Source of the DNA: an uncultured Sulfitobacter sp.
GTDB lineage: Bacteria; Pseudomonadota; Alphaproteobacteria; Rhodobacterales; Rhodobacteraceae
Direction of reading: 5' to 3'
Assembly (NCBI GenBank): GCA_937923365.1
Contig: CALAIJ010000112.1
Span: 1 to 15,426 of the forward strand
DNA: 15,426 nt
How positions within the stretch are numbered: the first letter of the stretch is position 1; every line of letters begins with the position of its first letter. A model generated the notes under the pieces. That model saw only the letters and a list, made by a program, of their open reading frames with translations, was not told where the DNA came from and made no database searches. Below, piece after piece: positions 1-8,147 of this stretch. The position numbers and the translations under genes are program-made.

Positions 1-728
1 TGGTCGGCGCCATAGAGCGTGCGGGCCATCCCTGGATCGGTCAGGATCTGGGCGAGGCAATGGGCGGTGCGCCGCTGGGGGTCGTGGTCACGGATGATCC
101 GCTACAGGCCATCGCGCCTGCGCAGGCGGTCATCGACTTTACCGCGCCCGCCGCCACGCTGGAATTTGCAGCGCTCGCAGCCCAGGCCCGCGCGGTGCAT
201 GTCATCGGCACTACGGGCATGACCGACGACGAGATCGCCGCACTTGAGCCCGCATCGCGCCACGCCGTTATCGTACGCGCGGGCAACATGAGCCTTGGCG
301 TCAATCTGTTGACGCAACTGACCCGCCGAGTCGCGGCGGCGCTGGACGAAGACTATGACATCGAGGTCATCGAGGCGCATCACAACCAAAAGGTCGACGC
401 GCCCTCTGGCACGGCCCTGATGCTGGGCGAGGCTGCCGCCGAAGGGCGCGGTGTGTCGCTGAATGATGTGTCAGACCGCGCACGTGACGGCATCACGGGC
501 GCGCGCAAACGCGGCGACATCGGCTTTACGGCCATTCGCGGGGGCGACATCATCGGGGAGCATGACGTGCTGTTCGCCGCGGCAGGCGAACGGATCACCT
601 TGCGGCACGTGGCCTCTGACCGGTCGGTTTTCGCGCGCGGTGCGCTGAAGGCAGCGCTTTGGGGGCAAGGTCGCAGGCCCGGTCAATATGATATGCTGGA
701 TGTGCTGGGCCTGTCCGACGGCATTTAA
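1..728 (+). CDS. dapB: 4-hydroxy-tetrahydrodipicolinate reductase, 5' end cut off by the window
   Basis: DapB reduces 4-hydroxy-tetrahydrodipicolinate with NAD(P)H in the cytoplasmic lysine/meso-diaminopimelate pathway. The reading frame is open from base 3 and encodes about 241 residues, against a usual 265-275, so the start and the N-terminal nucleotide-binding glycine motif lie upstream of the window. Two family signatures are visible. The first is GTTG (207-218), in the Rossmann domain near the cofactor. The second is [16 protein letters not shown] (372-419), carrying the paired histidines and the lysine of the active site and the substrate-binding DAPSGTA loop. The C-terminus ([11 protein letters not shown]) is also typical. 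The gene stops with TAA at 726-728. An ATG at 60 lies inside the conserved domain and is not the true start. The next gene follows on the same strand after 82 nt. Identification is secure. Confidence 0.96.
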   Translation, partial: VGAIERAGHPWIGQDLGEAMGGAPLGVVVTDDPLQAIAPAQAVIDFTAPAATLEFAALAAQARAVHVIGTTGMTDDEIAALEPASRHAVIVRAGNMSLGVNLLTQLTRRVAAALDEDYDIEVIEAHHNQKVDAPSGTALMLGEAAAEGRGVSLNDVSDRARDGITGARKRGDIGFTAIRGGDIIGEHDVLFAAAGERITLRHVASDRSVFARGALKAALWGQGRRPGQYDMLDVLGLSDGI

Positions 729-810
729 TTCAACTTTTTTCAAGCGCTCGTGAAACCAATTCACAGGTTCATGCGTATATCCATCAGTACGCCACGAAAG
801 GGATGCTTTG

Positions 811-1167
811 ATGAAACTGATGATCACAACCGCCTGCGCCGCCATGATCGGCCTTGCACTGCCCGCATTTGCAGACTTCCAGCAGGTCACCAGCCGGTCC
901 GAGTTCGTCTCGATCGTCAATGGCAAAACACTGACGCGGCCTTTGGTCAAAATCAGAGTGGCCCCCAATGGCAGCATCTCGGGCAAGGGCGCGTCATGGG
1001 ATGTGAAAGGCAAATGGCAGTGGAAGGGCAACTATCTGTGCCGCAGCCTTGAATGGGGCGGCGACGATCTGGGCTACAACTGCCAGGAGATCAAGGTCAA
1101 AGGCTCCACCATGCGGATCACCTCTGACAAGGGTGCTGGTCAATCAGCAGACTTCCGTCTGCGCTGA
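811..1167 (+). CDS. small exported protein of unknown function
   Basis: A 118-residue protein that I cannot assign to a named family. Residues 1-21 form a classical signal peptide ending in an Ala-Phe-Ala cleavage site, so a mature protein of about 97 residues should reach the periplasm. The mature part is rich in short beta-like stretches with regularly spaced Lys, Gly and Trp (W63, W69, W71, W82). It has exactly two cysteines, C77 and C91, which could form a disulfide after export. The start is the ATG at 811, preceded by GAAAGGGA about 7 nt upstream. A TTG three bases earlier is in frame but less well placed. The gene lies 82 nt after dapB and may be co-transcribed with it, but nothing in the protein suggests a role in lysine synthesis. 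A small beta-barrel or binding fold is a guess. Confidence 0.8.
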   Translation: MKLMITTACAAMIGLALPAFADFQQVTSRSEFVSIVNGKTLTRPLVKIRVAPNGSISGKGASWDVKGKWQWKGNYLCRSLEWGGDDLGYNCQEIKVKGSTMRITSDKGAGQSADFRLR

Positions 1168-1190
1168 CACGCGCGGCTTGGGTCCTGACC

Positions 1191-1370
1191 CTAAAAGTCA
1201 ACCGCGATCCCCTTTTTTTCCCAATCACCGTAACGCACGGGCTCGGGCCCCTCTCTGCCACCCACTTCGGGTGGTAGTTTTGTCTCGGCCGCTTTTTTGC
1301 GGCGCTCGGCAGCTTCGGCCAGGGCGCGTTGGGCGGCAGGCGGCAAATCGGTGTCGGGCGTGTCGGTCAT
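1191..1370 (-). CDS. succinate dehydrogenase assembly factor 4 family protein (DUF1674)
   Basis: A 59-residue protein matching the DUF1674/SdhAF4 family. Its C-terminus carries the family hallmark RYGDWEKKGIAVDF (residues 46-59), preceded by a proline/glycine linker (PPEVGGREGPEPV) and a charged N-terminal helix (residues 12-31). In mitochondria, SDHAF4 binds the flavinylated catalytic subunit of succinate dehydrogenase and helps its assembly with SdhB. The bacterial homologue is presumed to do the same in the cytoplasm. The start is set by AAGAGGA about 6 nt before the ATG (1370-1368). The same frame stays open far upstream, antisense to rsmB, but that stretch has no family similarity and is not coding. 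The gene is divergent from rsmB across 87 nt and convergent with the exported-protein gene. No sdh genes are in the window. Confidence 0.9.
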   Translation of the reverse strand: MTDTPDTDLPPAAQRALAEAAERRKKAAETKLPPEVGGREGPEPVRYGDWEKKGIAVDF

Positions 1371-1398
1371 GCTGTCCTCTTGAGGCGGGCTGACCTTT

Positions 1399-1426
1399 GA
1401 TATACGCCGCATGTCGGTGCAGGCAA
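1399..1426 (-). promoter_or_regulatory. possible sigma-70 promoter for the SdhAF4-family gene
   Basis: On the minus strand, TTGCCT (1426-1421) is followed after 16 nt by TATATC (1404-1399). This would start transcription around 1392, giving a leader of about 20 nt that contains the ribosome-binding site. It lies within the 87-nt divergent gap shared with rsmB. The match is moderate and based on consensus only. Confidence 0.3.
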
Positions 1427-1457
1427 GCACCACGCACACCGGCAAAAGGACGCATCC

Positions 1458-2729
1458 ATGGCAGAAACAGGCGTAGACGCGCGCAAAGCGGCGGTCTTTC
1501 TGCTGGACGGCATCCTTGGCGACGAGCCGCGCCTGATGTCGGAGATGCTGGCAGCCGGTGCGTTGGACAAGCTGGCGCCGGAGGATCGTGCGCGCGCGCA
1601 ACGGCTGGCCACGCAGACCCTGCGCGGGCTTGAGCGTGCAGACCGCCTGCTGCAAAAACACATGAACAAATACCCGCCGCTGACCGTACACAACGTCCTG
1701 CGCGTGGGCACGGTTGAACTGTGTCAGGGTGGTGCCGCCCACGGCGTGGTCAATGCGATGGTCAACCTTGTGGCGCGGCACAACCGTCTGGCCAACCTCA
1801 AGGGTCTGGTCAATGCCGTGTTGCGCAAGGTTGCCGCCGATGGCCCCGAGGCGTGGGACGCCCTGCGCGCACCGCGCCTGCCCAAATGGCTGCGCGGCCC
1901 GCTGGTCGAGGCATGGGGCGCCGAGGCCATGGCCGCGATGGAGGCCGCGCATTTTGCAGGTGCTCCGCTGGACCTGACGGCCAAAAAGGACCCCGCTGCC
2001 TTGGCAGAGGCGCTGGGCGGCACATTGTTGCCGACAGGATCGGTCCGGTTGGCAGAAGGCGGGCAGGTGTCCACCATGCCCGGGTTTGAGGCGGGCGATT
2101 GGTGGGTGCAGGACGCCGCGGCCGCCCTCCCTGCGCAGGTGCTGAACCCCGATAAAGGCATGCAGGTTCTGGACCTTTGCGCCGCACCCGGCGGCAAGAC
2201 CATGCAACTGGCGTCCATGGGCGCGCAGGTCACCGCCGTCGATAACTCTGCGCCGCGTATGAAACGGCTGGCCGAAAATCTTGCCCGGGTGCAACTGCCT
2301 GCCAAAAAGCTCACACAAGACGTCCGCGCTTTGTCGGGCAGCTATGATGCCATTATGCTGGACGCGCCCTGTTCGGCGACCGGCACAATGCGGCGCCATC
2401 CCGACCTGCCCCATGCCAAGGACGGGGCCGAATTCGGCGCGCTGATCGGCTTGCAGTCAGAGCTGATCGACCAGGCATGGGATCTGCTGAAACCCGGTGG
2501 CCGCATGGTGTTTTGCACCTGTTCGCTGTTGCCTGATGAAGGCGAAGTGCAGATCGACGAAGCGTTGGAGCGTCACGGTGATATGACAGTCGATACCGCC
2601 GCGCTGGACGTGGCAGGTGTCGATCCTGCGTGGATTACATCCGAGGGAGGCTTGCGCCTGCGTCCCGATTACTGGTCCGATATCGGTGGCATGGACGGGT
2701 TCTATATCGCGGCCCTGCGCAAGGGATAG
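1458..2729 (+). CDS. rsmB: 16S rRNA (cytosine-967-C5) methyltransferase, RsmB/NOL1/NOP2/Sun family
   Basis: A 423-residue cytoplasmic RNA methyltransferase that uses S-adenosylmethionine to make m5C in 16S rRNA (position 967 in E. coli numbering). The domain order fits RsmB. An all-helical NusB-like RNA-binding domain covers about residues 8-128, followed by a short linker and a Rossmann-fold methyltransferase domain from about 165 to the end. Visible motifs are the SAM loop LDLCAAPGGKT (238-248), the acidic ribose-binding site AVDNSAPRM (260-268), motif IV DAPCSATG with C305, and motif VI FCTCS with C355. In this family the motif VI cysteine attacks the base and the motif IV cysteine releases the product; both are present. 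AAAAGGA lies about 8 nt before the ATG at 1458. The gene is divergent from the SdhAF4-family gene. Alphaproteobacteria can carry several RsmB-like paralogues, so the exact target base is inferred. Confidence 0.93.
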   Translation: MAETGVDARKAAVFLLDGILGDEPRLMSEMLAAGALDKLAPEDRARAQRLATQTLRGLERADRLLQKHMNKYPPLTVHNVLRVGTVELCQGGAAHGVVNAMVNLVARHNRLANLKGLVNAVLRKVAADGPEAWDALRAPRLPKWLRGPLVEAWGAEAMAAMEAAHFAGAPLDLTAKKDPAALAEALGGTLLPTGSVRLAEGGQVSTMPGFEAGDWWVQDAAAALPAQVLNPDKGMQVLDLCAAPGGKTMQLASMGAQVTAVDNSAPRMKRLAENLARVQLPAKKLTQDVRALSGSYDAIMLDAPCSATGTMRRHPDLPHAKDGAEFGALIGLQSELIDQAWDLLKPGGRMVFCTCSLLPDEGEVQIDEALERHGDMTVDTAALDVAGVDPAWITSEGGLRLRPDYWSDIGGMDGFYIAALRKG

Positions 2730-2782
2730 GCACGCATACCGCCCTCCCATTCACCCTTCCAAAAAACTCAAATCCTTTCGTT

Positions 2783-3535
2783 TCAACTTTCCCCGGGGGG
2801 TGGATTGGGCACCGCCAGATAGGTCTCGGCAGGGATCGCCACAAAGCCGCGGAGCATCAGTGCATCTCGGTCGGCTTGATCCAGCCCTGTGATCGCCGCA
2901 GACACGGCGTCAAACGTCGCGCCCTTGTCAGCTGTCCTGGCCGCGATATAGGGCAGGCCAGGCGTGGGCGCAGTCCACTCCAACACACGCAGGTCTGCGG
3001 CAAAGTCGTCGTAGCGCCGGATCAGGGCCCAGGTGACTGCGTCAAGGGCGGCGATGTCCGCGCGTCCTTCTGCCACCATCCGTGCCGAGGCCTGATGCCC
3101 ACCGCTCAGCCGTCGGTCAGAAAACCAGAACCCCAGTGGTTTGATGGTGTTGTAGATCGATGCAAAACCCGACTGTGAATGGGTGTCATTGTAGGCGAAA
3201 CCTGCCTTTTTATAGTCGGTCAGTGTGCCGCGGGGATCGTCCTTGCGGACTACGATGGGGCTGTTGTAGTGCCCCGGCGCGCACCCTTCCAAGCCGTAAT
3301 CCGGCGTACCGATCAGGGTGACGTGACCGTGCAACCGCGTGCGGTAGGGCATCCCGCAGGTCTGGCTTAGCACCAGCGCGGGGTCGGTCCAGACAGCAAA
3401 CGGATCAGCGTCATTGGACAAGGTTGCGGGGGCAGGGACCCCGCGCGCGGCCAGTTCTGCACGGATCAACGCCCAGTAACGCAGGTGCGCGTCGTGCAGC
3501 TCTGGGCGGGCGTACATCATCAGACTGGCGATCAT
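2783..3535 (-). CDS. PhnD-like phosphate/phosphonate-type substrate-binding protein without export signal
   Basis: A 250-residue protein with the fold signatures of the PhnD/SsuA/transferrin-like solute-binding superfamily. These are an early LSQTCGMPYR segment (56-65), NDTHSQSGF (116-124) resembling the ligand-binding Ser/Thr loop, SGGHQAS (144-150) matching the family GSHxxS turn, and DIAALDAVTW (160-169). Such proteins normally bind oxyanions or organic anions for an ABC transporter. Here the N-terminus (MIASLMMYARPELHDAH) lacks a proper signal peptide, and no permease or ATPase gene lies nearby, so a cytoplasmic sensor or binding role is possible. I chose the ATG at 3535-3533 because GGAAAGGA lies about 6 nt upstream. 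The frame is open to 3613, but that extension would be basic, unlike a signal peptide and without a ribosome-binding site. The gene is convergent with rsmB and divergent from the heparinase-like gene. The ligand is unknown. Confidence 0.8.
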   Translation of the reverse strand: MIASLMMYARPELHDAHLRYWALIRAELAARGVPAPATLSNDADPFAVWTDPALVLSQTCGMPYRTRLHGHVTLIGTPDYGLEGCAPGHYNSPIVVRKDDPRGTLTDYKKAGFAYNDTHSQSGFASIYNTIKPLGFWFSDRRLSGGHQASARMVAEGRADIAALDAVTWALIRRYDDFAADLRVLEWTAPTPGLPYIAARTADKGATFDAVSAAITGLDQADRDALMLRGFVAIPAETYLAVPNPPPGES

Positions 3536-3704
3536 CGGGGTCCTTTCCCTGCGCGTTTGGCGCATCTTTTGCGGCAGCATTGCCTTGGCAAGGTTCCGCC
3601 GTCCAGATGGCAATTGCCGGACCTTGCGCGAAAAGCGGTGACACTGTGTCTTTGCCGCGTTATGTTGCCGCCAAACGCCAGCAGAGCGTCAAGGGCAGCC
3701 TTTT
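3536..3704. promoter_or_regulatory. divergent intergenic region with clustered TTGCC/GGCAA half-sites
   Basis: This 169-nt gap must hold the promoters of the minus-strand PhnD-like gene and the plus-strand heparinase-like gene. It contains TTGCC-tt-GGCAA (3580-3591) and the perfect 10-bp palindrome GGCAATTGCC (3609-3618), with further TTGCC words at 3652-3656 and 3665-3669. Six copies of a 5-mer within 90 nt is well above chance. This suggests binding sites for a dimeric regulator, though no regulator gene is adjacent. No convincing -35/-10 pair was found. Confidence 0.35.
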
Positions 3705-5456
3705 ATGTTTAACATCAGCCAATTGAACCGGCGCAAGACGCGCTTGCTAAACGTGCTGCATGCGCGCTTGGCCACGCGGACGCGCGCGCAGGTGACGGGC
3801 TTTGTCTCGCAGCCCGAGCCGCGCACGGTCGGGTCCTTTGCGCGCGGGCGACAACTGGTGGCGGGCAACTATCTGTTTGCAGGCACTTTGCTCCATGCGC
3901 CCGAGAAAGGGCTGTGGGAGATCGAGACGCCGGATGCCGCCTTTGCCGGAGAGTTACACGGGTTTGCGTGGCTTGATGATCTGGCAGCTGTCGGTGACAC
4001 GGCGGCGCGCCATGCGGCACAAAGCTGGCTGTGGGGCTGGATCGATGGCTTTGGCAAAGGCATCGGCCCCGGCTGGACACCCGACCTTACGGGGCGGCGT
4101 CTGATCCGTTGGATCAACCACGCGATCTTTGTTTTGCGCGGTGTCGAATCAGAGCAAAGCCACGCCTTCTACCGCTCGCTTGTGCAGCAAACACAGTTCT
4201 TGTCGCGGCGGTGGCGCGGGGCAGCGCCGGGTCTGCCGCGCTTTGAGGCCCTGACAGGGCTGATCTACGCGGGCCTTGCGCTTGAAGGGCAAGAGGCGCT
4301 TGCCGATCCGGCCATCAAGGCACTTGCCCGCGAATGCCAGACCCAGATCGATGCACAAGGCGGTTTGCCCACCCGCAACCCCGAAGAATTGCTGGCGGTT
4401 TTCACTTTGCTGACATGGGCGGCAGCCGCTTTGGCAGATGTGGGCCGTGCAGCCCCGCCCGAGCATCTGGCCGCCATTGAGCGGATTGCGCCGACACTGC
4501 GCAGCCTGCGTCACGCAGATGGCGCGCTGGCGCGTTTCCACGGCGGCGGACGTGGCATCGAAGGCTGGCTGGACTATGCGCTGGCCGCCTCTGGTGTGCG
4601 CGAGGCGCAGGCGGGCGGGCTGGCCATGGGCTTTGCCCGTTTGTCCGGCGGGCGTACCTCTGTCATTGTTGACGCGGAGACGCCGCCCACGGGGGCCGCA
4701 TCGGGCAATGCCCATGCCTCCACCTTGGCGTTCGAGCTGACATCGGGGCGCAGGCCTTTGATTGTGAATTGCGGGTCCGGATCGTCCTTTGGTCTTGAGT
4801 GGCGCCGCGCAGGGCGCGCCACGCCGTCCCATTCCACCTTGTCACTGGGGGGCTATTCCAGCGCGCGGCTGGATGATCCCGACCGCGATACGGGTATCGA
4901 GGCCATGATCGACGGCCCTGACCACGTGCCTGTCGAGATCAGCCCCGTCAATGACGGCATTCGCTTTCAGGGGGGGCATAACGGCTATGCCGCCACCCAC
5001 GGGCTAACCCACGCGCGCACGCTGGAGCTGACCAACGACGGGCGGGGTCTGGCGGGCGAAGACATGTTGCTGGCCATGGAAGACGCCGACAAGCGTCGCT
5101 TTGACCGTGTTCTGGATGCAGGCCAACTCAAAGGTATCCGGTTCGAAATCCGGTTCCATCTGCACCCTGATGTTGATGCCACGATTGATCTGGGCGGTGC
5201 GGCCATCTCCATGGCGCTCAAGAGCGGTGAGGTCTGGGTGTTTCGCCATGACGGCATACACGAATTGTCGCTGGACGCGGGTGCCTATCTGGAGACAACG
5301 CGCCTCAAGCCCCGCGGTGCGCAGCAGATTGTTCTGACCGGAACCGCATTTGAATATGCCACAAGGGTGCGGTGGTCCTTGTCCAAAGCGCAGGAAACTG
5401 CGATTGGCGTGCGGGATCTCCAGATGGATGATCCTTATGCTGAGCTTGAAGACTAA
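3705..5456 (+). CDS. heparinase II/III superfamily protein (COG5360-like)
   Basis: A 583-residue protein with the two-part layout of heparinase II/III-family polysaccharide lyases. Residues about 90-300 form an alpha-helical toroid-like domain; residues about 310-560 form a beta-sandwich domain. In the second part, [11 protein letters not shown] (335-345), the [12 protein letters not shown] strand (351-362) and [11 protein letters not shown] (371-381, with H376) line up with the family's usual GHADALSFEL, PLLVDPGT and STxAHNT segments. The usual Asp of HADAL is replaced here (HAST). There is no signal peptide, so the protein is probably cytoplasmic or exported by an unknown route, which is odd for a lyase acting on polysaccharides. 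The ATG at 3705 has AAGGG about 9 nt upstream. Only 13 nt separate it from purH, so the two are probably co-transcribed. Its position near rsmB and purH recurs in related bacteria as far as I recall; the substrate is unknown. Confidence 0.85.
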   Translation: MFNISQLNRRKTRLLNVLHARLATRTRAQVTGFVSQPEPRTVGSFARGRQLVAGNYLFAGTLLHAPEKGLWEIETPDAAFAGELHGFAWLDDLAAVGDTAARHAAQSWLWGWIDGFGKGIGPGWTPDLTGRRLIRWINHAIFVLRGVESEQSHAFYRSLVQQTQFLSRRWRGAAPGLPRFEALTGLIYAGLALEGQEALADPAIKALARECQTQIDAQGGLPTRNPEELLAVFTLLTWAAAALADVGRAAPPEHLAAIERIAPTLRSLRHADGALARFHGGGRGIEGWLDYALAASGVREAQAGGLAMGFARLSGGRTSVIVDAETPPTGAASGNAHASTLAFELTSGRRPLIVNCGSGSSFGLEWRRAGRATPSHSTLSLGGYSSARLDDPDRDTGIEAMIDGPDHVPVEISPVNDGIRFQGGHNGYAATHGLTHARTLELTNDGRGLAGEDMLLAMEDADKRRFDRVLDAGQLKGIRFEIRFHLHPDVDATIDLGGAAISMALKSGEVWVFRHDGIHELSLDAGAYLETTRLKPRGAQQIVLTGTAFEYATRVRWSLSKAQETAIGVRDLQMDDPYAELED

Positions 5457-5469
5457 AGGAACCTGCCCC

Positions 5470-7056
5470 ATGCCCGATCTTGTCCCCGTCAAACGTGCCC
5501 TGTTGTCTGTTTCAGACAAAACCGGATTGGTTGATTTCGCCACAGCACTTGCCGATCACGGGGTCGAGCTGCTGAGCACAGGCGGCACCGCAAAGGCGCT
5601 GCGGGACGCGGGCCTTGAGGTCAAGGATGTTGCCGAGATCACAGGCTTCCCCGAGATGATGGATGGCCGCGTCAAGACGCTGCACCCAGTTGTACACGGT
5701 GGTCTGCTGGCCCTGCGCGACAACGCCGATCACGTCGCCGCCATGGAGACCCACGGCATCGGCGGCATCGATCTGATTGTCGTCAATCTCTATCCGTTCG
5801 AGGAAACGGTCGCGCGTGGTGCCAGCTACGACGAAACAATCGAGAACATCGACATCGGTGGCCCCGCCATGATCCGCTCTGCCGCCAAGAACCACGGGTT
5901 TGTGAATGTGGTTGTCGATGTTGCCGACTACTTTGGTGTCGCTGCCGAAATGGCGACCAATGGGGGGGCAACGTCTTATGCCCTGCGTCAACGCTTGGCC
6001 CAGACGGCCTATGCGCGCACCGCTGCTTATGACACTGCCGTTAGCACGTGGATGGCCGCCCAGGTCGAGGGTACACCGCGCCGCCGCACCTTTGGCGGAG
6101 AGCTTGCCCAGACGTTGCGCTATGGTGAGAACCCGCATCAAGAGGCCGCGTTTTATACCGACGGGACCCGTCCCGCAGGCATCGCCACCGCAAAGCAACA
6201 TCAGGGCAAAGAGCTGTCCTATAACAACATCAACGACACCGATGCCGCGTTCGAGTTGGTCAGCGAGTTTGATCCCGCGAACGGCCCTGCTTGCGCGATC
6301 ATCAAACACGCCAATCCGTGTGGTGTCGCCACAGGGGCCACCATGGCCGAGGCTTACACGCGGGCGTTTGACTGTGATCGTACCTCCGCGTTTGGCGGCA
6401 TCATCGCGGTGAATCAGCCGCTGGACGGGGAAACCGCCGAAGCCATCGCAGGCATTTTCACCGAGGTCGTCATTGCCCCAGGTGCGGATGCCGATGCGCA
6501 GGCCGTCTTTGCCAAGAAAAAAAACCTGCGGCTGCTGACCACAACTGGATTGTCTGATCCCAGCATTGCGCGATTGGCGGTGCGGCAGGTGTCGGGCGGC
6601 TATCTGGTGCAGGACCGGGATGTGGGCCGCGTTGCCCGCGATGATTTGAAAGTTGTCACCAAGCGCCAACCCTCCGAGCAGGAGCTCAGCGATATGTTGT
6701 TCGCATGGACGGTGGCAAAGCACGTCAAATCCAACGCCATTATCTATGTCAAAGACGGCGCCACCGTCGGCGTTGGTGCCGGCCAGATGAGCCGCGTTGA
6801 CAGCACACGGATCGCTGCGCGCAAAGCGCAAGACATGGCCGAGGCCATGGGCCTGCCCGCGCCGCTTACCCAAGGGTCAGTTGTGGCTTCGGACGCGTTC
6901 TTTCCTTTCGCCGACGGGTTGATCACCGCTGCCGAGGCCGGGGCCACGGCGCTGATCCAGCCCGGCGGGTCCATGCGCGACGATGAGGTCATTGCCGCCG
7001 CTGATGAGGCCGGGCTTGCCATGGTGTTCACCTCCATGCGGCATTTCCGGCACTGA
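5470..7056 (+). CDS. purH: bifunctional AICAR formyltransferase / IMP cyclohydrolase
   Basis: PurH carries out the last two steps of de novo IMP synthesis in the cytoplasm. It formylates AICAR with 10-formyl-tetrahydrofolate and then closes the ring to IMP. The 528-residue length matches the family. The N-terminal MGS-like cyclohydrolase domain (about 1-200) shows [11 protein letters not shown] (34-44), [11 protein letters not shown] (63-73) and NIDIGGPAM (126-134). The C-terminal transformylase domain shows [13 protein letters not shown] (251-263), the catalytic IIKHANPCG (277-285, with K279 and H280), DRTSAFGG (303-310), and further on [20 protein letters not shown] and [10 protein letters not shown]. 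The true start is the ATG at 5470 with AAAGGA about 9 nt upstream; the same frame is open to 5350, inside the heparinase-like gene, but is not coding there. lspA begins 1 nt after the stop. Confidence 0.98.
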   Translation: MPDLVPVKRALLSVSDKTGLVDFATALADHGVELLSTGGTAKALRDAGLEVKDVAEITGFPEMMDGRVKTLHPVVHGGLLALRDNADHVAAMETHGIGGIDLIVVNLYPFEETVARGASYDETIENIDIGGPAMIRSAAKNHGFVNVVVDVADYFGVAAEMATNGGATSYALRQRLAQTAYARTAAYDTAVSTWMAAQVEGTPRRRTFGGELAQTLRYGENPHQEAAFYTDGTRPAGIATAKQHQGKELSYNNINDTDAAFELVSEFDPANGPACAIIKHANPCGVATGATMAEAYTRAFDCDRTSAFGGIIAVNQPLDGETAEAIAGIFTEVVIAPGADADAQAVFAKKKNLRLLTTTGLSDPSIARLAVRQVSGGYLVQDRDVGRVARDDLKVVTKRQPSEQELSDMLFAWTVAKHVKSNAIIYVKDGATVGVGAGQMSRVDSTRIAARKAQDMAEAMGLPAPLTQGSVVASDAFFPFADGLITAAEAGATALIQPGGSMRDDEVIAAADEAGLAMVFTSMRHFRH

Positions 7057-7057
7057 C

Positions 7058-7558
7058 ATGGCGCGCGCATTCACCCTGTCCGCCCTTGTGGCCTTTGCCA
7101 TCGACCAGATCAGCAAATATCTGGTGATCCACGTGCTGGGGGTTTCGGCCCTGCGCCCTATGGACGTCTTTCCGCCCTATCTGAACTTTCGCTATGGTGA
7201 GAACACAGGCATCAACTTTGGCCTCTTTGGGGATGGATCAGAGGCAAGCCGCTGGATCCTGATCGGGCTGGCGCTGGTGATTTGTATCGGTGTGACCATC
7301 TGGTTGCGGCGGTCGGCCCAGCCCAAATGGGCGCAGATCAGCGGCGGTTTTCTGGTCGGCGGTGCGCTGGCCAATGTGTTTGACCGTTTGGCCTATGGGT
7401 ATGTGCTTGATTTTCTGAACAACTCGCTGCCGGGTATCAACAACCCTTTCGTGTACAATCTGGCAGATGTGTTTATCTTTGCGGGTGCCTTTGGATTGAT
7501 CCTGTTTGGGAGTGACAAAAACACGCCCAAGCGTGCTGCGCGTAAAAAACGGCAGTGA
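7058..7558 (+). CDS. lspA: prolipoprotein signal peptidase (signal peptidase II)
   Basis: LspA is an inner-membrane aspartyl protease that removes the signal peptide of diacylglyceryl-modified prolipoproteins. The protein has 166 residues, the usual size, with hydrophobic segments at about 4-24, 65-84, 93-108 and 134-150. Family motifs are all present: DQISKYLV (16-23), [13 protein letters not shown] (45-57), [11 protein letters not shown] (101-111) and YNLADVFI (133-140). The catalytic dyad should be D109 and D137. The C-terminus ends in a basic tail ([10 protein letters not shown]) that is presumably cytoplasmic. The ATG at 7058 lies 1 nt after the purH stop and has no clear ribosome-binding site, so translation is probably coupled to purH. 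The next gene encodes a lipoprotein, a likely substrate. Confidence 0.97.
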   Translation: MARAFTLSALVAFAIDQISKYLVIHVLGVSALRPMDVFPPYLNFRYGENTGINFGLFGDGSEASRWILIGLALVICIGVTIWLRRSAQPKWAQISGGFLVGGALANVFDRLAYGYVLDFLNNSLPGINNPFVYNLADVFIFAGAFGLILFGSDKNTPKRAARKKRQ

Positions 7559-7610
7559 CAAGGCCACTGTGCCTAATGTAGCAAGGGTTAAACGCCCTCA
7601 GGAGAGCCTC

Positions 7611-8129
7611 ATGCGTCGTCGTGCTTTGATCATTGTTCTACCCTTGATGCTGGCCGCCTGTGCCAATCAGGGCCTGCGCCAGATACAAAGCAACGGGGAG
7701 GGGCCTGATGAATTCCTGATCCAGCCCGTGAACCCGCTGGAAGAGCCCAAGGACTATACTGCCTTGCCTGCGCCCACACCGGGCAGCAGCAATCTGGCGG
7801 ACCGCTCTGCCACAAACGAGGGCATCATCGCGTTTGGAGGCCGCCCCGAGGCTGCCAATGCGGGCATTCCCGCCAGTGATGGCGCGCTGGTACGTCATGC
7901 AAGCCGCAACGGTGTCGCCCCCAATATCCGCGCTGATCTGGCGGAGAGTGATGCCAAGTTCCGCAAGCGCAAAGGGCGTCTGACCCAGTTCCGTCTGGTG
8001 CCTGTGGACCGCTACAATCAGGCCTACAAGCGTCAGGCGCTGGATGCAGGTGCCGAAGCCGCGCGCTGGCGTCGTGCAGGTGCACGCACGCCGTCATCAC
8101 CCCCCGCTGCGCGTCCGATATTCCGCTAG
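7611..8129 (+). CDS. BamF-like outer-membrane lipoprotein (DUF3035 family)
   Basis: A 172-residue lipoprotein. A basic n-region (RRR) and hydrophobic core are followed by the lipobox L14-A15-A16-C17; C17 would be lipidated and become the N-terminus after LspA cleavage. Just after it comes PDEFLIQPVNPLEEPKDY (32-49) and an LPAPTPG segment, the pattern of DUF3035 proteins. Some members of that family are described as BamF, an alphaproteobacterial accessory subunit of the beta-barrel assembly complex. The C-terminal half is charged and low in complexity (RKRKGR, then an Ala/Arg/Pro-rich tail), suggesting a partly disordered periplasmic region. The start is fixed by CAGGAGAG about 5 nt before the ATG at 7611. 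It follows lspA by 52 nt. The BamF assignment is by motif pattern from memory; that it is a lipoprotein is well supported. Confidence 0.82.
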   Translation: MRRRALIIVLPLMLAACANQGLRQIQSNGEGPDEFLIQPVNPLEEPKDYTALPAPTPGSSNLADRSATNEGIIAFGGRPEAANAGIPASDGALVRHASRNGVAPNIRADLAESDAKFRKRKGRLTQFRLVPVDRYNQAYKRQALDAGAEAARWRRAGARTPSSPPAARPIFR

Positions 8130-8147
8130 ATCAGCCTGATCCACCGG

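Noticed and set aside
1180..1191. GGGTC-ct-GACCC hairpin between the convergent exported-protein and SdhAF4 genes
   Set aside because: The stem is only 4-5 bp with almost no loop and no T-run, too weak to call a terminator.
1371..2414. Long upstream extension of the SdhAF4-family frame, antisense to rsmB
   Set aside because: The family's usual length is reached from the ATG at 1370, which has a good ribosome-binding site. The extension has no similarity I recognise and covers rsmB.
2791..2800. CCCCGGGG palindrome between rsmB and the PhnD-like gene
   Set aside because: It lies inside the PhnD-like C-terminal codons (Pro/Gly) and has no U-tract in the right place for a terminator.
3536..3613. 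Longer N-terminus for the PhnD-like protein
   Set aside because: The extra 26 residues are basic and do not resemble a signal peptide. The ATG at 3535 has a well-spaced AAAGGA.
5512..6873. A 453-codon open frame antisense to purH
   Set aside because: It mirrors the codon pattern of a certain purH gene, shows no recognisable domain and has no ribosome-binding site. Long antisense open frames are expected in GC-rich coding DNA.
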